From Bradyrhizobium erythrophlei (GTDB lineage Bacteria; Pseudomonadota; Alphaproteobacteria; Rhizobiales; Xanthobacteraceae), in assembly GCF_900129505.1 (NCBI RefSeq), contig NZ_LT670818.1, positions 3,815,001 through 3,879,000 on the forward strand: a DNA stretch of 64,000 nt, given 5' to 3'. The translations under genes and the position numbers were made by a program. Of the stretch, positions 1 to 9,485 are shown piece by piece (positions within the stretch are counted from its first letter, which is position 1; every line of letters starts with the position of its first letter). The notes under the pieces are model-generated. The model was given only the letters and a program-made list of their open reading frames with translations. It searched no databases and had not been told where the DNA came from.

Positions 1-1574
1 ATCGGCACGCCCCAGGCGCGCTGGCGCGAGATCACCCAGTCGGGCTTGCTGTTGATCATGCCGTTGATGCGGTTTTCGCCGGACTGTGGCACCCATTGCG
101 TCACTGAGATTGCGTGCAGCGCGCGGGCGCGCAGCGTATCGCCGGACTTGGCCTCGCCGCCATCGGCAATATCCTTGTCCATCGCGATGAACCATTGCGG
201 CGTGTTGCGGAAGATCACCGGCTTCTTCGAGCGCCAGGAATGCGGATACTGGTGCTTGAGCCGGCCGCGCGCCAAGAGCATGCCGGCGTCGACCAGCGCC
301 TTGATCACGGCCTCGTTGGCATCGCCCTTCTCGCCCTTGTCGTTGATGACGCGCTTTCCGGTGAAGCCCGGGGCCTGATTGGTGAAGGCGCCGTTCTCGT
401 CGACGGTGTAGGGGATCGTGGTCGAGATGCCGCGCGCTTCCAGTTCGCGCGCATTCGCCATCCAGACGTCGAAATCCTCGCGGCCGTGTCCCGGCGCAGT
501 ATGCACGAAGCCGGTGCCGGTATCGGCGGTGACGTGTTCGCCCGGAAGCAGCGGGACGGTGAATTGATAGCCGCCGGCGAGACCTTTCAACGGGTGCGCG
601 CATTCCACCGCATTGATCGTCTCGGCCGGGATATCGCGGATCCTCTCATAGCCCGCAACACGCGCCTGCTTGAACACAGCTTCCGCCAGCGCATCCGCCA
701 GGATCAGGAGATCGCCGTTCTTGGCCCAATTGTCGGCGGGCGCGTCGGTGACCCTGTAGAGGCCATAGGCGATTTTCGGCGAGAAGCTGATGGCGCGGTT
801 GCCGGGCAGCGTCCATGGCGTGGTGGTCCAGATCACCACGCATGCGCCGGCCAGCGCGCCATGCACCGGCGACGTCACCGGAAACTTCACCCACACCGTA
901 TCGCTGGTGTAGTCCTCGTATTCGACCTCGGCTTCCGCCAGCGCGGTTTTTTCAACGACGCTCCACATCACCGGCTTGGAGCCGCGATACAGCGTGCCGT
1001 TGGCGGCGAATTTCATCAGCTCGCGCGCGATCTGGGCCTCGGCGAAGTAATCCATCGTGGCGTAGGGATGGTCCCAGTCGCCGATGATGCCGAGCCGCTT
1101 GAATTCCTCGCGCTGCACGTTGAGCCAGTGCGTCGCATAGGCGCGGCACTCTTTCCGGAACGCCACCATCGCGGCGGAGTCGCGGAAATCCGGCTTCTGC
1201 TTGCCCTTGGAGCGGTAGTTCTCTTCCTCGATCTTCCATTCGATCGGCAGGCCGTGGCAGTCCCAGCCGGGCACGTAGTTGGAATCGAAGCCGAGCATCT
1301 GCTGGCTCTTGGTCACGACGTCCTTGAGGATCTTGTTCAGCGCGTGCCCGATATGGATGTTGCCGTTGGCGTAGGGCGGCCCGTCATGCAGCACGAATTT
1401 CGCCCGGCCGCGGGCTTGCTCGCGCAACTTGTTATAGAGCCCGATCTCGTTCCACCTCTTGAGGATTTCCGGCTCGCGCTGCGGCAGGCCGGCGCGCATC
1501 GGGAATTCCGTCTGCGGCAGGAACAGGGTTTTGGAATAGTCGTTCGCTTCGGCTTTTTGCGGCTTTTCGGACAT
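1..1574 (-). CDS. ileS: Isoleucyl-tRNA synthetase, N-terminal part (runs off the left edge)
   Basis: Charges tRNA-Ile with isoleucine in the cytosol (class Ia aminoacyl-tRNA synthetase). Reading the minus strand from the ATG at 1574 gives a protein opening [12 protein letters not shown], followed by [20 protein letters not shown], which contains the class I HIGH signature, and then [12 protein letters not shown], typical of IleS. About 524 codons are visible; the KMSKS loop, anticodon-binding domain and stop lie outside the window. The frame is open to the edge. Upstream on the same strand lie the acetyltransferase and ribF genes, matching the common alphaproteobacterial ribF-ileS neighbourhood. 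The family assignment is secure; only the 3' part is missing. Confidence 0.97.
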   Translation of the reverse strand, partial: MSEKPQKAEANDYSKTLFLPQTEFPMRAGLPQREPEILKRWNEIGLYNKLREQARGRAKFVLHDGPPYANGNIHIGHALNKILKDVVTKSQQMLGFDSNYVPGWDCHGLPIEWKIEEENYRSKGKQKPDFRDSAAMVAFRKECRAYATHWLNVQREEFKRLGIIGDWDHPYATMDYFAEAQIARELMKFAANGTLYRGSKPVMWSVVEKTALAEAEVEYEDYTSDTVWVKFPVTSPVHGALAGACVVIWTTTPWTLPGNRAISFSPKIAYGLYRVTDAPADNWAKNGDLLILADALAEAVFKQARVAGYERIRDIPAETINAVECAHPLKGLAGGYQFTVPLLPGEHVTADTGTGFVHTAPGHGREDFDVWMANARELEARGISTTIPYTVDENGAFTNQAPGFTGKRVINDKGEKGDANEAVIKALVDAGMLLARGRLKHQYPHSWRSKKPVIFRNTPQWFIAMDKDIADGGEAKSGDTLRARALHAISVTQWVPQSGENRINGMINSKPDWVISRQRAWGVP

Positions 1575-1773
1575 GAGGGCTCTGGTCTGGCTTGGAGGGC
1601 GCGTAATCGCGGGTGAACGAGGCAAATCCCGGTCTTGCGCCGAGCCGAAGCTCAGGCGGAAGCCGGGCCGCTAATGCCGATGGTGCGCCGCGCAAACATG
1701 GGGCTTTCCATAGCAGCCGGCCGCGGAAATCGCAAAGCCTGCCGGCCTTGAAGCCCCTGGCCGCTAACGCCGG

Positions 1774-2325
1774 TCATTTCGGCCGGGGTCGGGCCGGGTT
1801 TCCGGTGACCGTATCGCCGGAGGCGACGTCTCGCGTCACGACGCTGCCTGCCCCGATCACCGCGCCATCGCCGACCGTGATCCCCGGGAGGAGGATGGCT
1901 CCCCCGCCGATCCAGACATCGCGGCCGATACGGACCGGGCGGCCGAATTCGAGCCCGGCGCGGCGTGTCTCGGCGTCGCGCGGGTGATCGGCCGCATAAA
2001 TCTGTACCGCCGGCCCGATCTGGGTGCGGTCACCGATCGTCACGTCCACCACATCGAGGATAATGCAGTTGAAGTTCAGGAACACGCCATCGCCCAGACG
2101 GATGTTGTAGCCGTAGTCGCAAAAAAAAGGTGGACGGATCACGGCGTCCTTGCCGACCTGGCCGAGACGTTCCCTTAGCAGGGTGTGGCGTTCGGATACC
2201 GGCAGCGCCAACGCTGCGTTGTAACGGACGAGCCACGACTTCGTGGCGGCTTGATCTGCTCCGAGTTCGGCGTCGGGGCGATAAAGCTCGCCAGCGAGCA
2301 TTTTCTGCTTTTCGCTCTTGTTCAA
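1774..2325 (-). CDS. Maltose/galactoside O-acetyltransferase-like protein (left-handed beta-helix)
   Basis: Predicted cytosolic acetyl-CoA-dependent sugar O-acetyltransferase of the Maa/LacA/NodL hexapeptide family. The N-terminal KQKMLAGELYRP is the typical Maa cap. Hexapeptide turns follow (FFCDYGYNIRLGDGVFLNF, VTIGDRTQIGP, ILLPGITVGDGAVIGAGSVV), with the conserved catalytic-type His in YAADHPRD and the ending GNPAR. I chose the TTG at 2325: it gives the family-like start MNKSEKQKMLAGEL, has AGGA about 8 bases upstream, and overlaps the ribF stop as TTGA, suggesting translational coupling. An ATG at 2301 would give a slightly shorter protein. Length 183 residues, normal for Maa. The true sugar acceptor cannot be read from sequence; a NodL-like role is an alternative. 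Confidence 0.88.
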   Translation of the reverse strand: MNKSEKQKMLAGELYRPDAELGADQAATKSWLVRYNAALALPVSERHTLLRERLGQVGKDAVIRPPFFCDYGYNIRLGDGVFLNFNCIILDVVDVTIGDRTQIGPAVQIYAADHPRDAETRRAGLEFGRPVRIGRDVWIGGGAILLPGITVGDGAVIGAGSVVTRDVASGDTVTGNPARPRPK

Positions 2326-3305
2326 CCGATCATTCCTAGCCTTGGAAATGCATCGGGGGCCGCTTCCAGCATGGCGCGGGCACGTGCGCTGTCGTCGTTC
2401 ATCTGGGTTACCAGGGCGACGACGCTGTCGAATTTCAGCTCCTCGCGGATGAAGCCGATGAAGGCAACGTCCAGCACGCTGCCATAGAGATCGCCCTTGA
2501 AGTCGAACAGGAACACTTCCAACAGCGGTGCGCCATTGTCGAAGGTGGGGCGGCGGCCGAAGCTCGCGACGCCATCGAAACGCACTTGGTCCTTGCCCTG
2601 GCCGCGGCCGACCCGCACCGCATAGATGCCGTGCCTGAGCCCGCAATTGGCGTCGAGGCGGATATTGGCGGTGGGAAAACCGAGGTCGCGGCCGCGCTTC
2701 TCGCCATGCATCACTTCGCCGGTGACGAACCACGGCCCGTCCAGCATTCTTGTGGCGTCGTCGATCTGGCCCTCCGCGAGCGCCATGCGGATCGCGCTGG
2801 AGGAGACCGGCCGTTCCTCGATATCGATGTGAGGCTGCACGTCGACCTCGATGCCGAGCCGGGGCGCCTCGTTGACCAAAAGGCTTGGCGAGCCGACGCG
2901 GCCCTTGCCGAAATGAAAGTCATAGCCGACCGCGATGCCGCTGATGCCGAGCCGCTCGATCAGATCGTGGTGAATGAAATCCTGCGCGCTGGTCCCGGCC
3001 CGCATCTTGTCGAAGGTCATGACCACGGCGCCCGCGAGCCCGGTCCCGGCGAGCAGCCGCAGCTTCGCGGCCTCGTCGGTGAGCCTGAACTGGGGGGTGT
3101 TCGGGCTGAAAAACCGGCGCGGATGCGGCTCGAAGGTCACCGCCAGCGCCGGCCGGCCGTGGCTATGCGCCATCTGCAGGGCGGCCCGGATCACCGCGCG
3201 GTGGCCGAGATGGACTCCGTCGAAATTACCCATCGCGACCACCGTCCCCTTTGGGATCGCGGCCGCGGGTGTGGTGTCGCGTATAACGATAAAGCCAGGC
3301 GTCAT
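2322..3305 (-). CDS. ribF: Bifunctional riboflavin kinase / FAD synthetase
   Basis: Phosphorylates riboflavin to FMN and adenylates FMN to FAD. The N-terminal nucleotidyltransferase part shows GNFDGVHLGHRAVI and later the ISSTxIR-type motif as VSSSAIR; the C-terminal kinase part starts after GEVMHGEKRGRDLGFPTANI, the flavokinase PTAN signature. Length 327 residues, normal for prokaryotic RibF. The ATG at 3305 is the natural start. It lies upstream of the acetyltransferase and ileS on the same strand; ribF-ileS linkage is widespread. It supplies cofactor for flavoproteins such as CoxM elsewhere in this window. Confidence 0.97.
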   Translation of the reverse strand: MTPGFIVIRDTTPAAAIPKGTVVAMGNFDGVHLGHRAVIRAALQMAHSHGRPALAVTFEPHPRRFFSPNTPQFRLTDEAAKLRLLAGTGLAGAVVMTFDKMRAGTSAQDFIHHDLIERLGISGIAVGYDFHFGKGRVGSPSLLVNEAPRLGIEVDVQPHIDIEERPVSSSAIRMALAEGQIDDATRMLDGPWFVTGEVMHGEKRGRDLGFPTANIRLDANCGLRHGIYAVRVGRGQGKDQVRFDGVASFGRRPTFDNGAPLLEVFLFDFKGDLYGSVLDVAFIGFIREELKFDSVVALVTQMNDDSARARAMLEAAPDAFPRLGMIG

Positions 3306-3528
3306 TTCAGGGATTCTTTAACCTAAATCGGATTGGCGGCGGGACCGTGACGCGGCGGCACCGATGAAGTCAAGCGACCCGCGGCAGCACCCGGCCGGGC
3401 CTGCGTCCATTTTCGGGTTAACGGGCTGTTTAACGGGTGATGCTACTGGTGGGGAAAGGGCTGCGGGGGGATCAACCCCGGGCAGGCTCGTTTGATCAGT
3501 GGCGTTAAAGTGTCGCGGGGAGTTCAAG

Positions 3529-3924
3529 ATGGCGGTTGATACGTCGATGTCGGTTCTGGTGGTGGACGACTACAACACCATGATCCGGATCATCAGAAAC
3601 CTTCTCAAGCAGCTCGGCTTCGAGAATATCGACGACGCCAGCGACGGCTCGGCGGCGCTGAACAAGATGCGCGGCAAGAAATACGGGCTCGTGATCTCCG
3701 ACTGGAACATGGAACCGATGACCGGCTACGACCTGCTCAGGGAAGTTCGCGCCGATCCCAATCTCGCCACCACGCCGTTCATCATGATCACGGCGGAATC
3801 CAAGACCGAGAACGTGATCGCCGCCAAGAAGGCCGGCGTGAACAATTATATCGTCAAGCCGTTCAACGCCGCCACGCTGAAGACCAAGATCGACGCGGTG
3901 TTCCCCGATACCGTGAGCGCGTAA
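3529..3924 (+). CDS. Single-domain response regulator, CheY type
   Basis: A stand-alone receiver domain of 131 residues with no output domain. It shows the acidic pair (VVDDYNTM), the phospho-acceptor Asp in VISDWNMEP, the Thr/Ser switch in MITAES and the conserved Lys in YIVKPFNA. The wording of the core (SDWNMEPMTGYDLL) is that of CheY proteins that bind the flagellar switch. Start chosen at the ATG at 3529, which follows GGGGAGTTCAAG, rather than the upstream in-frame ATG at 3499. No other chemotaxis genes adjoin it, although a chemoreceptor lies at 28407. A 130-base palindromic repeat follows the stop. Confidence 0.93.
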   Translation: MAVDTSMSVLVVDDYNTMIRIIRNLLKQLGFENIDDASDGSAALNKMRGKKYGLVISDWNMEPMTGYDLLREVRADPNLATTPFIMITAESKTENVIAAKKAGVNNYIVKPFNAATLKTKIDAVFPDTVSA

Positions 3925-3944
3925 AGGTTTTTTCTCTTACCTCG

Positions 3945-4080
3945 CCCCGCTTGCGGGGAGAGGTCGCCGCGCTCTTTCGCGGCGGGTGAGGGGGACTCTC
4001 GGCGCATTCCTTATTCAAAGAACTTGCCGCAGCAGCCCCTCACCCCAACCCTCTCCCCGCAAGCGCGGGGCGAGGGAGAA
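3945..4080. repeat. Intergenic palindromic repeat, GC-rich family A (two inverted halves)
   Basis: Left half CCTCGCCCCGCTTGCGGGGA... and right half ...CCCCGCAAGCGCGGGGCGAGG are near-perfect inverted copies flanking a short spacer. Related elements lie at about 18036-18151, 27808-27872 and 34735-34800, with a GC-richer cousin at 38843-38995. It separates the convergent CheY-like and HAD genes and could form a long hairpin that ends both transcripts. Confidence 0.85.
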
Positions 4081-4098
4081 GAGGGCCCTCCCCGATTT

Positions 4099-4953
4099 TT
4101 ACCACCTCAGCTCGCGCGTCAGCGCCTTCGGCGGGTGGCCGAATAATTCCTTCACCGAAGCGGGGTCGAGCTGGTCGATGCCCTCGAATTCCTCGGCGTG
4201 GATGCCGCGGGTCACGAACAGGCAGTCGATGCCGAAGCCGTGCGCGCCGGCGAGATCCGTCCGCACGGAATCCCCGATCGCCAGCACACGGTCGAGCTTG
4301 ATCGGATGGCCTTGGCGTTCGGCCGCGAGCTCGATGGCGCGCTCATAGATCGGCCGGTGCGGCTTGCCGTAGAAGATCACCTCGCCGCCCAGCTCGCGAT
4401 AGAGCTCGGCGATCGCGCCGGCGCAATAGATCAGCCGGTCGCCGCGTTCGACCACGATGTCGGGGTTGGCGCAGATCAGCGTCAGCTGGCGCTCGCGGGC
4501 CTGCAGCATCATCGCGCGATAGTCTTCGGCCGATTCGGTTTCGTCGTCGAACAGCCCGGTGCAGACGATGTAATCGGCCTGTTCCAGCGGCGCGAGAATG
4601 GGATCGAGGCCGCGGTGGATCGAACTGTCGCGTTCAGGGCCGATCCAGAACAACTTGCGGCCGGGATGGCCGGCGATGAAATGCCGTGTCAGATCGCCCG
4701 AACTGACGATCGCATCATAAATCTCGTCGGCGACGCCAAACTTGCGCAATTGCCGCTGCACCGAATCCGCCGGCCGCGGCGCGTTGGTGATCAGGATCAC
4801 GGTACCGCCCTGCTTGCGAAAATTATGCAGCGCCTCGCAGGCCTCGGGAAAGGCCTCCAGCCCGTTATGCACCACGCCCCAGATATCGGAGAGCACGACT
4901 TCCACGCTTCCCACGAGGTCGCGCAGTTTCTCGACGAATCGGAGTGACGTCAT
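4099..4953 (-). CDS. HAD-superfamily subfamily IIA hydrolase (TIGR01459 type)
   Basis: A 284-residue cytosolic HAD-like phosphatase of unknown substrate. Motif I reads LSDIWGVVHNG: the nucleophile Asp23 is kept but the usual second Asp is Trp25, as I recall for this alphaproteobacterial subfamily. Motif II is the Thr of ILITNAPRP, the motif III Lys sits in FYGKPHRP, and motif IV is AIGDSVRTDLAGA. The IIA cap lies between motifs II and III. It lies just downstream of the EAL gene on the same strand (15 bases between them), so the two are probably cotranscribed. Loss of the general-acid Asp makes ordinary phosphatase activity uncertain. Confidence 0.88.
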   Translation of the reverse strand: MTSLRFVEKLRDLVGSVEVVLSDIWGVVHNGLEAFPEACEALHNFRKQGGTVILITNAPRPADSVQRQLRKFGVADEIYDAIVSSGDLTRHFIAGHPGRKLFWIGPERDSSIHRGLDPILAPLEQADYIVCTGLFDDETESAEDYRAMMLQARERQLTLICANPDIVVERGDRLIYCAGAIAELYRELGGEVIFYGKPHRPIYERAIELAAERQGHPIKLDRVLAIGDSVRTDLAGAHGFGIDCLFVTRGIHAEEFEGIDQLDPASVKELFGHPPKALTRELRW

Positions 4954-4968
4954 GGCGCCGCCGGCCGG

Positions 4969-6435
4969 TCAGCCCGGTCCGGCGATCCGGCGCGCCAGCG
5001 CGGCATTGCCGGTCGTCCGCGGGGGATCGATCGCCGGCCTATCGACGGAAACGGTTTTGCCGGTGCCATTGGATTCCTGCGCATTGGTCGGAGAGGTCCC
5101 GCCGGTAGCAGATGCGCCTTCGGGCCGCAACGGCCGGGGCGGCGCAAACAGAAACCCCTGGCCGAACCGCACGTCGTAGTCGAGCAAATCGACCACGGCG
5201 CGCTCTCCTTCGATCCGCTCGGCGATCAGGTCGATGCCGAAGCGGCCGAGCAGGTCGGAAAGATCGGAAGGGTGAATGTCGGAGCCTGCGTGCTGCCGCT
5301 GATTGAGCAGCAGCGCCGCCGGCACCTTGATGAAGCGGACGCCGCGGTCGGCGAGTTCGCGCGGCTCGATCCGCAGATCGGTGACGTGATCGATCGAGAA
5401 GCGGAAGCCGCGCTGCGCCAGCGCCGCGAGGTGCTCGGTCTCGATGGGCCCGAGATTGCGGAACGTGGCCTGCTTGAATTCGAGCACGAAGGACGGCGCC
5501 AGCGCGCGGTTGGCCTCGAGAAAATCCAGGCATTGCGTGAAGGTGGTGGGATTGCCGAGCGTCGCCGCGGCGACGTTGCAGAACACGCCGACGTCCTTGT
5601 TGCGCACCATCAGCCGGCGCAGCACCTGCACGCATTTCAGCATGACCATATTGTCGATCCGTCCGATCAGCCCGGCGGTTTCGGCCACCAGGATGAAATC
5701 GTCGGCGGCGAGAAGCTGATCCTTGTCGTCGCGCAGCCGGGTTACCGCCTCGTAGAAGCGCACCTTGCGCTGCGGCAGGGTCACCATCGGCTGCAGATAG
5801 ATCTCGATCCGGTTCTCGTCGACGGCGCTTTTCACCGCGGCAAGAATCTGGGCCTGGCCGCGGGCGGGCACGGGAGCCGGCGGCGCAGGGGCCGGCGGCG
5901 CGACCGCGACCGGCGCAGCCGCAACGGGCGGCGGCGCGGCGTTCGCCGCCTGTTCCGACGACAGCGGCAGCTTACCCTGGTGTTCGTTGTCGGGCGTGTC
6001 GGCCGGCGCTGCGGCCAATGCGGCGGCGCCCGCCGCCAGCATGTCGTCATGGCTTGCGACGGATGCCGCGAGCTGCTTGACCAGCGCGCCGAGTTCGTTG
6101 ATCTCTGCGGTTACGGCCTGGATCCGCTCGACGCCGGCGGAATTCGCCGACACCACCTTGCCCTCGATCGCGGCGAGGCGGCGGCCGAATTCGGCGACCT
6201 GGCGGGCCAGGTCGGCAGTGCCGCGCGACAGGTCCGCGATCTGGCTGCCGACGTCGGTACGGTCGCGCAGGCGCATCGATACGGCGTTGTAGAGGATCAG
6301 GAAGGTCAGCGCGGTGAGCGCCACGATCGCGGATTCTGTTCCGCTGATGCCGGCCACCGAATACAGAATCAGGCCGAGCGATGCTGCGACCAGCACCATG
6401 CATATGGCGATGAAAATCGTGGAAATGCGGATCAT
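4969..6435 (-). CDS. Membrane-anchored EAL-domain protein, TipF-like, with an altered active site
   Basis: 488 residues. Two membrane spans (about 5-27 and 34-51) are followed by a coiled-coil region (about 60-130), a Pro/Ala-rich linker (167-192) and an EAL domain (about 200-435). This matches Caulobacter TipF, a c-di-GMP-binding flagellar positioning protein. EAL signature positions: E229 (as EAV), N287, E319, K370, E406 and Q426 are present, but the DDFG metal pair reads Asp349-His350. It is therefore more likely a c-di-GMP receptor than an active phosphodiesterase. Start at the ATG at 6435 has only a weak Shine-Dalgarno (GAGGG, distant). It overlaps no neighbour and precedes the HAD gene. 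The TipF equivalence is inferred from architecture only. Confidence 0.85.
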   Translation of the reverse strand: MIRISTIFIAICMVLVAASLGLILYSVAGISGTESAIVALTALTFLILYNAVSMRLRDRTDVGSQIADLSRGTADLARQVAEFGRRLAAIEGKVVSANSAGVERIQAVTAEINELGALVKQLAASVASHDDMLAAGAAALAAAPADTPDNEHQGKLPLSSEQAANAAPPPVAAAPVAVAPPAPAPPAPVPARGQAQILAAVKSAVDENRIEIYLQPMVTLPQRKVRFYEAVTRLRDDKDQLLAADDFILVAETAGLIGRIDNMVMLKCVQVLRRLMVRNKDVGVFCNVAAATLGNPTTFTQCLDFLEANRALAPSFVLEFKQATFRNLGPIETEHLAALAQRGFRFSIDHVTDLRIEPRELADRGVRFIKVPAALLLNQRQHAGSDIHPSDLSDLLGRFGIDLIAERIEGERAVVDLLDYDVRFGQGFLFAPPRPLRPEGASATGGTSPTNAQESNGTGKTVSVDRPAIDPPRTTGNAALARRIAGPG

Positions 6436-7033
6436 GTTGCGCGGAAGGCCCTCAAATCCCAGTGTCTGCCGGCAGAACGCGCCTCGCGCGAGCCCGCCAG
6501 CGCTTCCCCCAAGCGTTGCAACCTTAGCATTAATGTTGATTCGAAAAGCTAGTGTTCTTTCGACACGGCCGGAACTGCTTTTCCTGCTGTGTCGGCCATG
6601 ACCGCGCCGCGGTCAGGACTAAGCCGGCCGGGATCTTGCGGTTATCCGCGGATGGGGATGGGGCGGCGGTTATTCCGCAGGGGACGGGCGCCGACGGAGC
6701 CGGCGGGATGACCGCAGTGGCGCCGCGCGCGGCCTCGACCCGATCGGATTTGACGGGACCGGGGCCTTGGGGGCGATGCGCAGGTGGTTGGTCAGGGAGT
6801 GGAACATGCGGCAGCGCTTCAATCCGGCGACGCCGATCGCCGCTGCCGCGATGGAACGTGGTTTGGATTCGAATGCTCCGCTGGAGTCGTAGCGTTCCCC
6901 GGATGCTGCGCGGCACGAAATGATGCGCTGCTGATCCGGGGTCCATCAGCATCGGGGCTGTGATGGGTCCCGGTTCTGCGGCGCACCGCCGAAGAGGCGC
7001 TGCACCGCGTCCGGGACACAGCGTCGCGGCGTG
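6436..7033. other. 598-base stretch without a supported gene
   Basis: It lies between the EAL gene and the aminotransferase gene, both on the minus strand. A 140-codon minus-strand frame (6530-6952) is open, but its predicted protein is Pro/Arg/Ala-rich with no recognisable motif and no clear ribosome-binding site, and frames on the other strand are equally open, as expected at this GC content. It probably holds the EAL promoter near 6440-6560, including the comparatively AT-rich TTAGCATTAATGTTGATTCG at about 6524-6543. Confidence 0.4.
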
Positions 7034-8380
7034 CTATGCCACCGCGCGGATCACCTTGGCGACCTTGCCGATGATCTCGCCGATCTGGTCTTCGGTGACG
7101 ATCAAGGGCGGCGTCAGCGCCAGCGTATCGCCGGCGATGCGCAGCATCAGGTCGTTGTCGTGGAATGCGCTGTTCAGCGCATCGAAGCCGCGCTTGCCGG
7201 GCGCGTCCGCGCGCGGCGCGAGGTCGATGCCGGCCGTGAGACCGACCGTGCGGATATCCACCACGTTCGGCTCGCTCTTCAGCGACATCGCCGCGTCGGC
7301 GAATTTCGATTCGAGCCCATGGGCGCGCTCGAACAGCTTTTCGTCGCGGTAGATATCGAGCGTCGCCAGCGCCGCGGCGCAGGCGATGGGGTGGGCCGAA
7401 TAGGTATAGCCATGGGTCAGTTCCACCATGTGCTCCGGGCCGCTCATGAAGGCGTCATGGATGGTGTCGCGCACCAGCACGCCGCCCATGGGGGCAGCAC
7501 CATTGGTGATGCCCTTGGCGAAGGTCAGCATGTCCGGCAGCACGCCGTAACGCTCCGCGGCGAAGGCGAAGCCGAGACGGCCATAACCGGTGATGACCTC
7601 GTCGAAGATCAGGAGGATGCCGTGCTTCTGGGTGATCTCGCGCAGTCGCTTGAGATAGCCCTTCGGCGCCGGCAGCACGCCGGTCGAACCGGCCATCGGC
7701 TCGACGATCACCGCGGCGATGGTCGAGGCGCCGTGCAGATTGACCAGCCGCTCCAGCTCGTCGGCGAAATGCGCGCCATATTCCGGCTCGCCCTTGGTGA
7801 AGGCCTGCTTTTCGCGGTCATAGGTGTGCGGAAGATGATCGACGCCGGCCAGCAGCGTGCCGAACATCTTGCGGTTGTTGACGATGCCGCCCACCGAGGT
7901 TCCGCCGAAGCCGACGCCGTGATAGCCGCGCTCCCGGCCGATCAGGCGGCTGCGGGTGCCCTGGCCCTGGGTCTGATGATAGGCCAGCGCAATCTTGAGC
8001 GCGGTGTCGGCGGCTTCCGATCCGGAGTTGCAGAAGAACACGTGATCAAGGCCGGCGGGGGCGAGATCCGCGATTCGGCTGGCGAGTTCGAAGGCCTGCG
8101 GAATGCCGAACTGGAACGGCGGCGCATAGTCCAGCGCGGCGGCCTGTTTGCCGATCGCCTCGGCAATCTGGCTGCGGCCATGGCCGGCATTGCAGCACCA
8201 CATGCCGGCGGCGGCGTCGATGATCTGGCGGCCGTCGACGGTGAAATAATGCATGTCCTTGGCGCCGGCGAGCAGCCGCGGGTTCTTCTTGAAGGCCCGG
8301 TTGGCGGTGAACGGCATCCAGTGCGCAGCGAGGTCGTTGGGCACGTTGACGGTGGCAGCGCGTGGGCTCTTGTCCAGCAT
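7034..8380 (-). CDS. Class III omega-aminotransferase (beta-alanine:pyruvate type)
   Basis: PLP-dependent transaminase of 448 residues. Close to the beta-alanine:pyruvate/omega-amino acid transaminases: MPFTANRAFKKNPRLL at the start, GMWCCNAGHGR, the phosphate cup FFCNSGSEAADTALK, YHGVGFGGTSVGG, LLIFDEVITGYGRLG with the PLP-pyridine Asp, and the Schiff-base Lys in LTFAKGITNGAAPMGG. Likely amino donors are beta-alanine or related omega-amino acids with pyruvate as acceptor; putrescine or other amines are possible. Start ATG at 8380. It stands alone between two gaps, with no operon partner. Confidence 0.93.
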   Translation of the reverse strand: MLDKSPRAATVNVPNDLAAHWMPFTANRAFKKNPRLLAGAKDMHYFTVDGRQIIDAAAGMWCCNAGHGRSQIAEAIGKQAAALDYAPPFQFGIPQAFELASRIADLAPAGLDHVFFCNSGSEAADTALKIALAYHQTQGQGTRSRLIGRERGYHGVGFGGTSVGGIVNNRKMFGTLLAGVDHLPHTYDREKQAFTKGEPEYGAHFADELERLVNLHGASTIAAVIVEPMAGSTGVLPAPKGYLKRLREITQKHGILLIFDEVITGYGRLGFAFAAERYGVLPDMLTFAKGITNGAAPMGGVLVRDTIHDAFMSGPEHMVELTHGYTYSAHPIACAAALATLDIYRDEKLFERAHGLESKFADAAMSLKSEPNVVDIRTVGLTAGIDLAPRADAPGKRGFDALNSAFHDNDLMLRIAGDTLALTPPLIVTEDQIGEIIGKVAKVIRAVA

Positions 8381-8525
8381 GGTGGCCTCTTCAAGTTTTG
8401 GGGCGTGGCGGGTTAGCGGGCAAGCTATCAGCTTCGGTGCGCGACGGAAACGCCATGGAGCGCACTATTTCCGCCCAATCGGGCAGTTTTCTGGTCAGGT
8501 GCGACCGCGTGATGGCCTCGGCCAC

Positions 8526-9485
8526 TCAGAGATCGGCAGCCCCGATCCAGAACACCTCGCCCTCGGAATCCTCGGTATCGAGCCAGAGCAGCGGCAATTG
8601 CGGAAAGGCGGCTTCCAGAACTTCGCGGCCCCGCCCGATTTCGCATAGCAGCCCGCCCTCGGGCGCCAGGTGCCGCCCGGCTTCCTGCAAAATGCGGCGG
8701 ACAATATCGAGCCCGTCGGCGCCGCCGTCGAGAGCGAGTTTCGGCTCGGCGCGGCACTCGCGCGGCAGCTCGGCCATGCCTTCCGCGTCGACATAGGGCG
8801 GGTTGGAGATGATCAGGTCGTATTGCCGGCTGCCGACCGGCGCGAACAGGTCGCCGCGAAAGAGATTCAGGCGATCCTCGAGGCCGTAAATAGCGACGTT
8901 GCGGGCGGCGACGTCGAGGGCGGCCTTCGAAATATCGACCGCGTCAACTCGCGCATTCGGAAAATTCAGGCTGGCGAGGATTGCAAGACAGCCGGAGCCG
9001 GTGCAGAGGTCGAGCACACTCTCGACGGCGGCGGGATCATCGATCAGCGAGCCGTCCTGGTCGCTGTCGCCGGCAAAATGCGACTCCAGCAACTCGCCGA
9101 TGAAGGAGCGCGGCACGATCACGCGCTCGTCGACATAGAACGGCAGGCCGCGCATGTAGATCTTGTTGACGAGATAAGCGGCCGGTTTCCGCGTGGTGAC
9201 GCGGCGTTCGATCACCTCGAGGATCGCCTTGCCCTCGCGCGCGGTGATGCGGGCGGTGGCAAACATCTCGAACAGGTCTGGATGCAGATGCAGGGTTTCG
9301 CAGACCAGGAAGGCGGCTTCCGCCACCGGATCGGTGGTGCCGTGGGCGAATGCCAGCCCGGCCTCGAGGAAGCGGCTGACGGCATAGCGGACGAAATCGA
9401 GCACGCTCACGAGTTCGCCGGCGGGCACTTTTGGCAATGTCGCGGCGCGGCCGCGCTTCGCCGGCGGTTTGGCGCGTTTCGCCAT
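8526..9485 (-). CDS. prmB: Ribosomal protein L3 N5-glutamine methyltransferase
   Basis: SAM-dependent methyltransferase that modifies a Gln in ribosomal protein L3 (PrmB, HemK family). 319 residues: a helical N-terminal domain with AYLVNKIYMRGLPFYVDERVIVPRS, then motif I VLDLCTGSGCLAI, and the diagnostic NPPY in LIISNPPYVDAEGM. The substrate-recognition segment is PrmB-like (VPRSFIGELL) rather than PrmC-like. Its ATG overlaps the moaE stop by one base (TGATG), so it is translated together with moaE. A 145-base gap follows before the aminotransferase. Confidence 0.92.
   Translation of the reverse strand: MAKRAKPPAKRGRAATLPKVPAGELVSVLDFVRYAVSRFLEAGLAFAHGTTDPVAEAAFLVCETLHLHPDLFEMFATARITAREGKAILEVIERRVTTRKPAAYLVNKIYMRGLPFYVDERVIVPRSFIGELLESHFAGDSDQDGSLIDDPAAVESVLDLCTGSGCLAILASLNFPNARVDAVDISKAALDVAARNVAIYGLEDRLNLFRGDLFAPVGSRQYDLIISNPPYVDAEGMAELPRECRAEPKLALDGGADGLDIVRRILQEAGRHLAPEGGLLCEIGRGREVLEAAFPQLPLLWLDTEDSEGEVFWIGAADL

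Noticed and set aside
114..1616. 500-codon plus-strand open frame
   Set aside because: It is antisense to ileS, which shows the HIGH motif and family sequence on the minus strand; the plus translation is Arg/Gly-rich with no motif.
3318..3527. 69-codon minus-strand frame between ribF and the CheY-like gene
   Set aside because: It covers the divergent promoter region, contains no recognisable sequence and overlaps the CheY-like leader.
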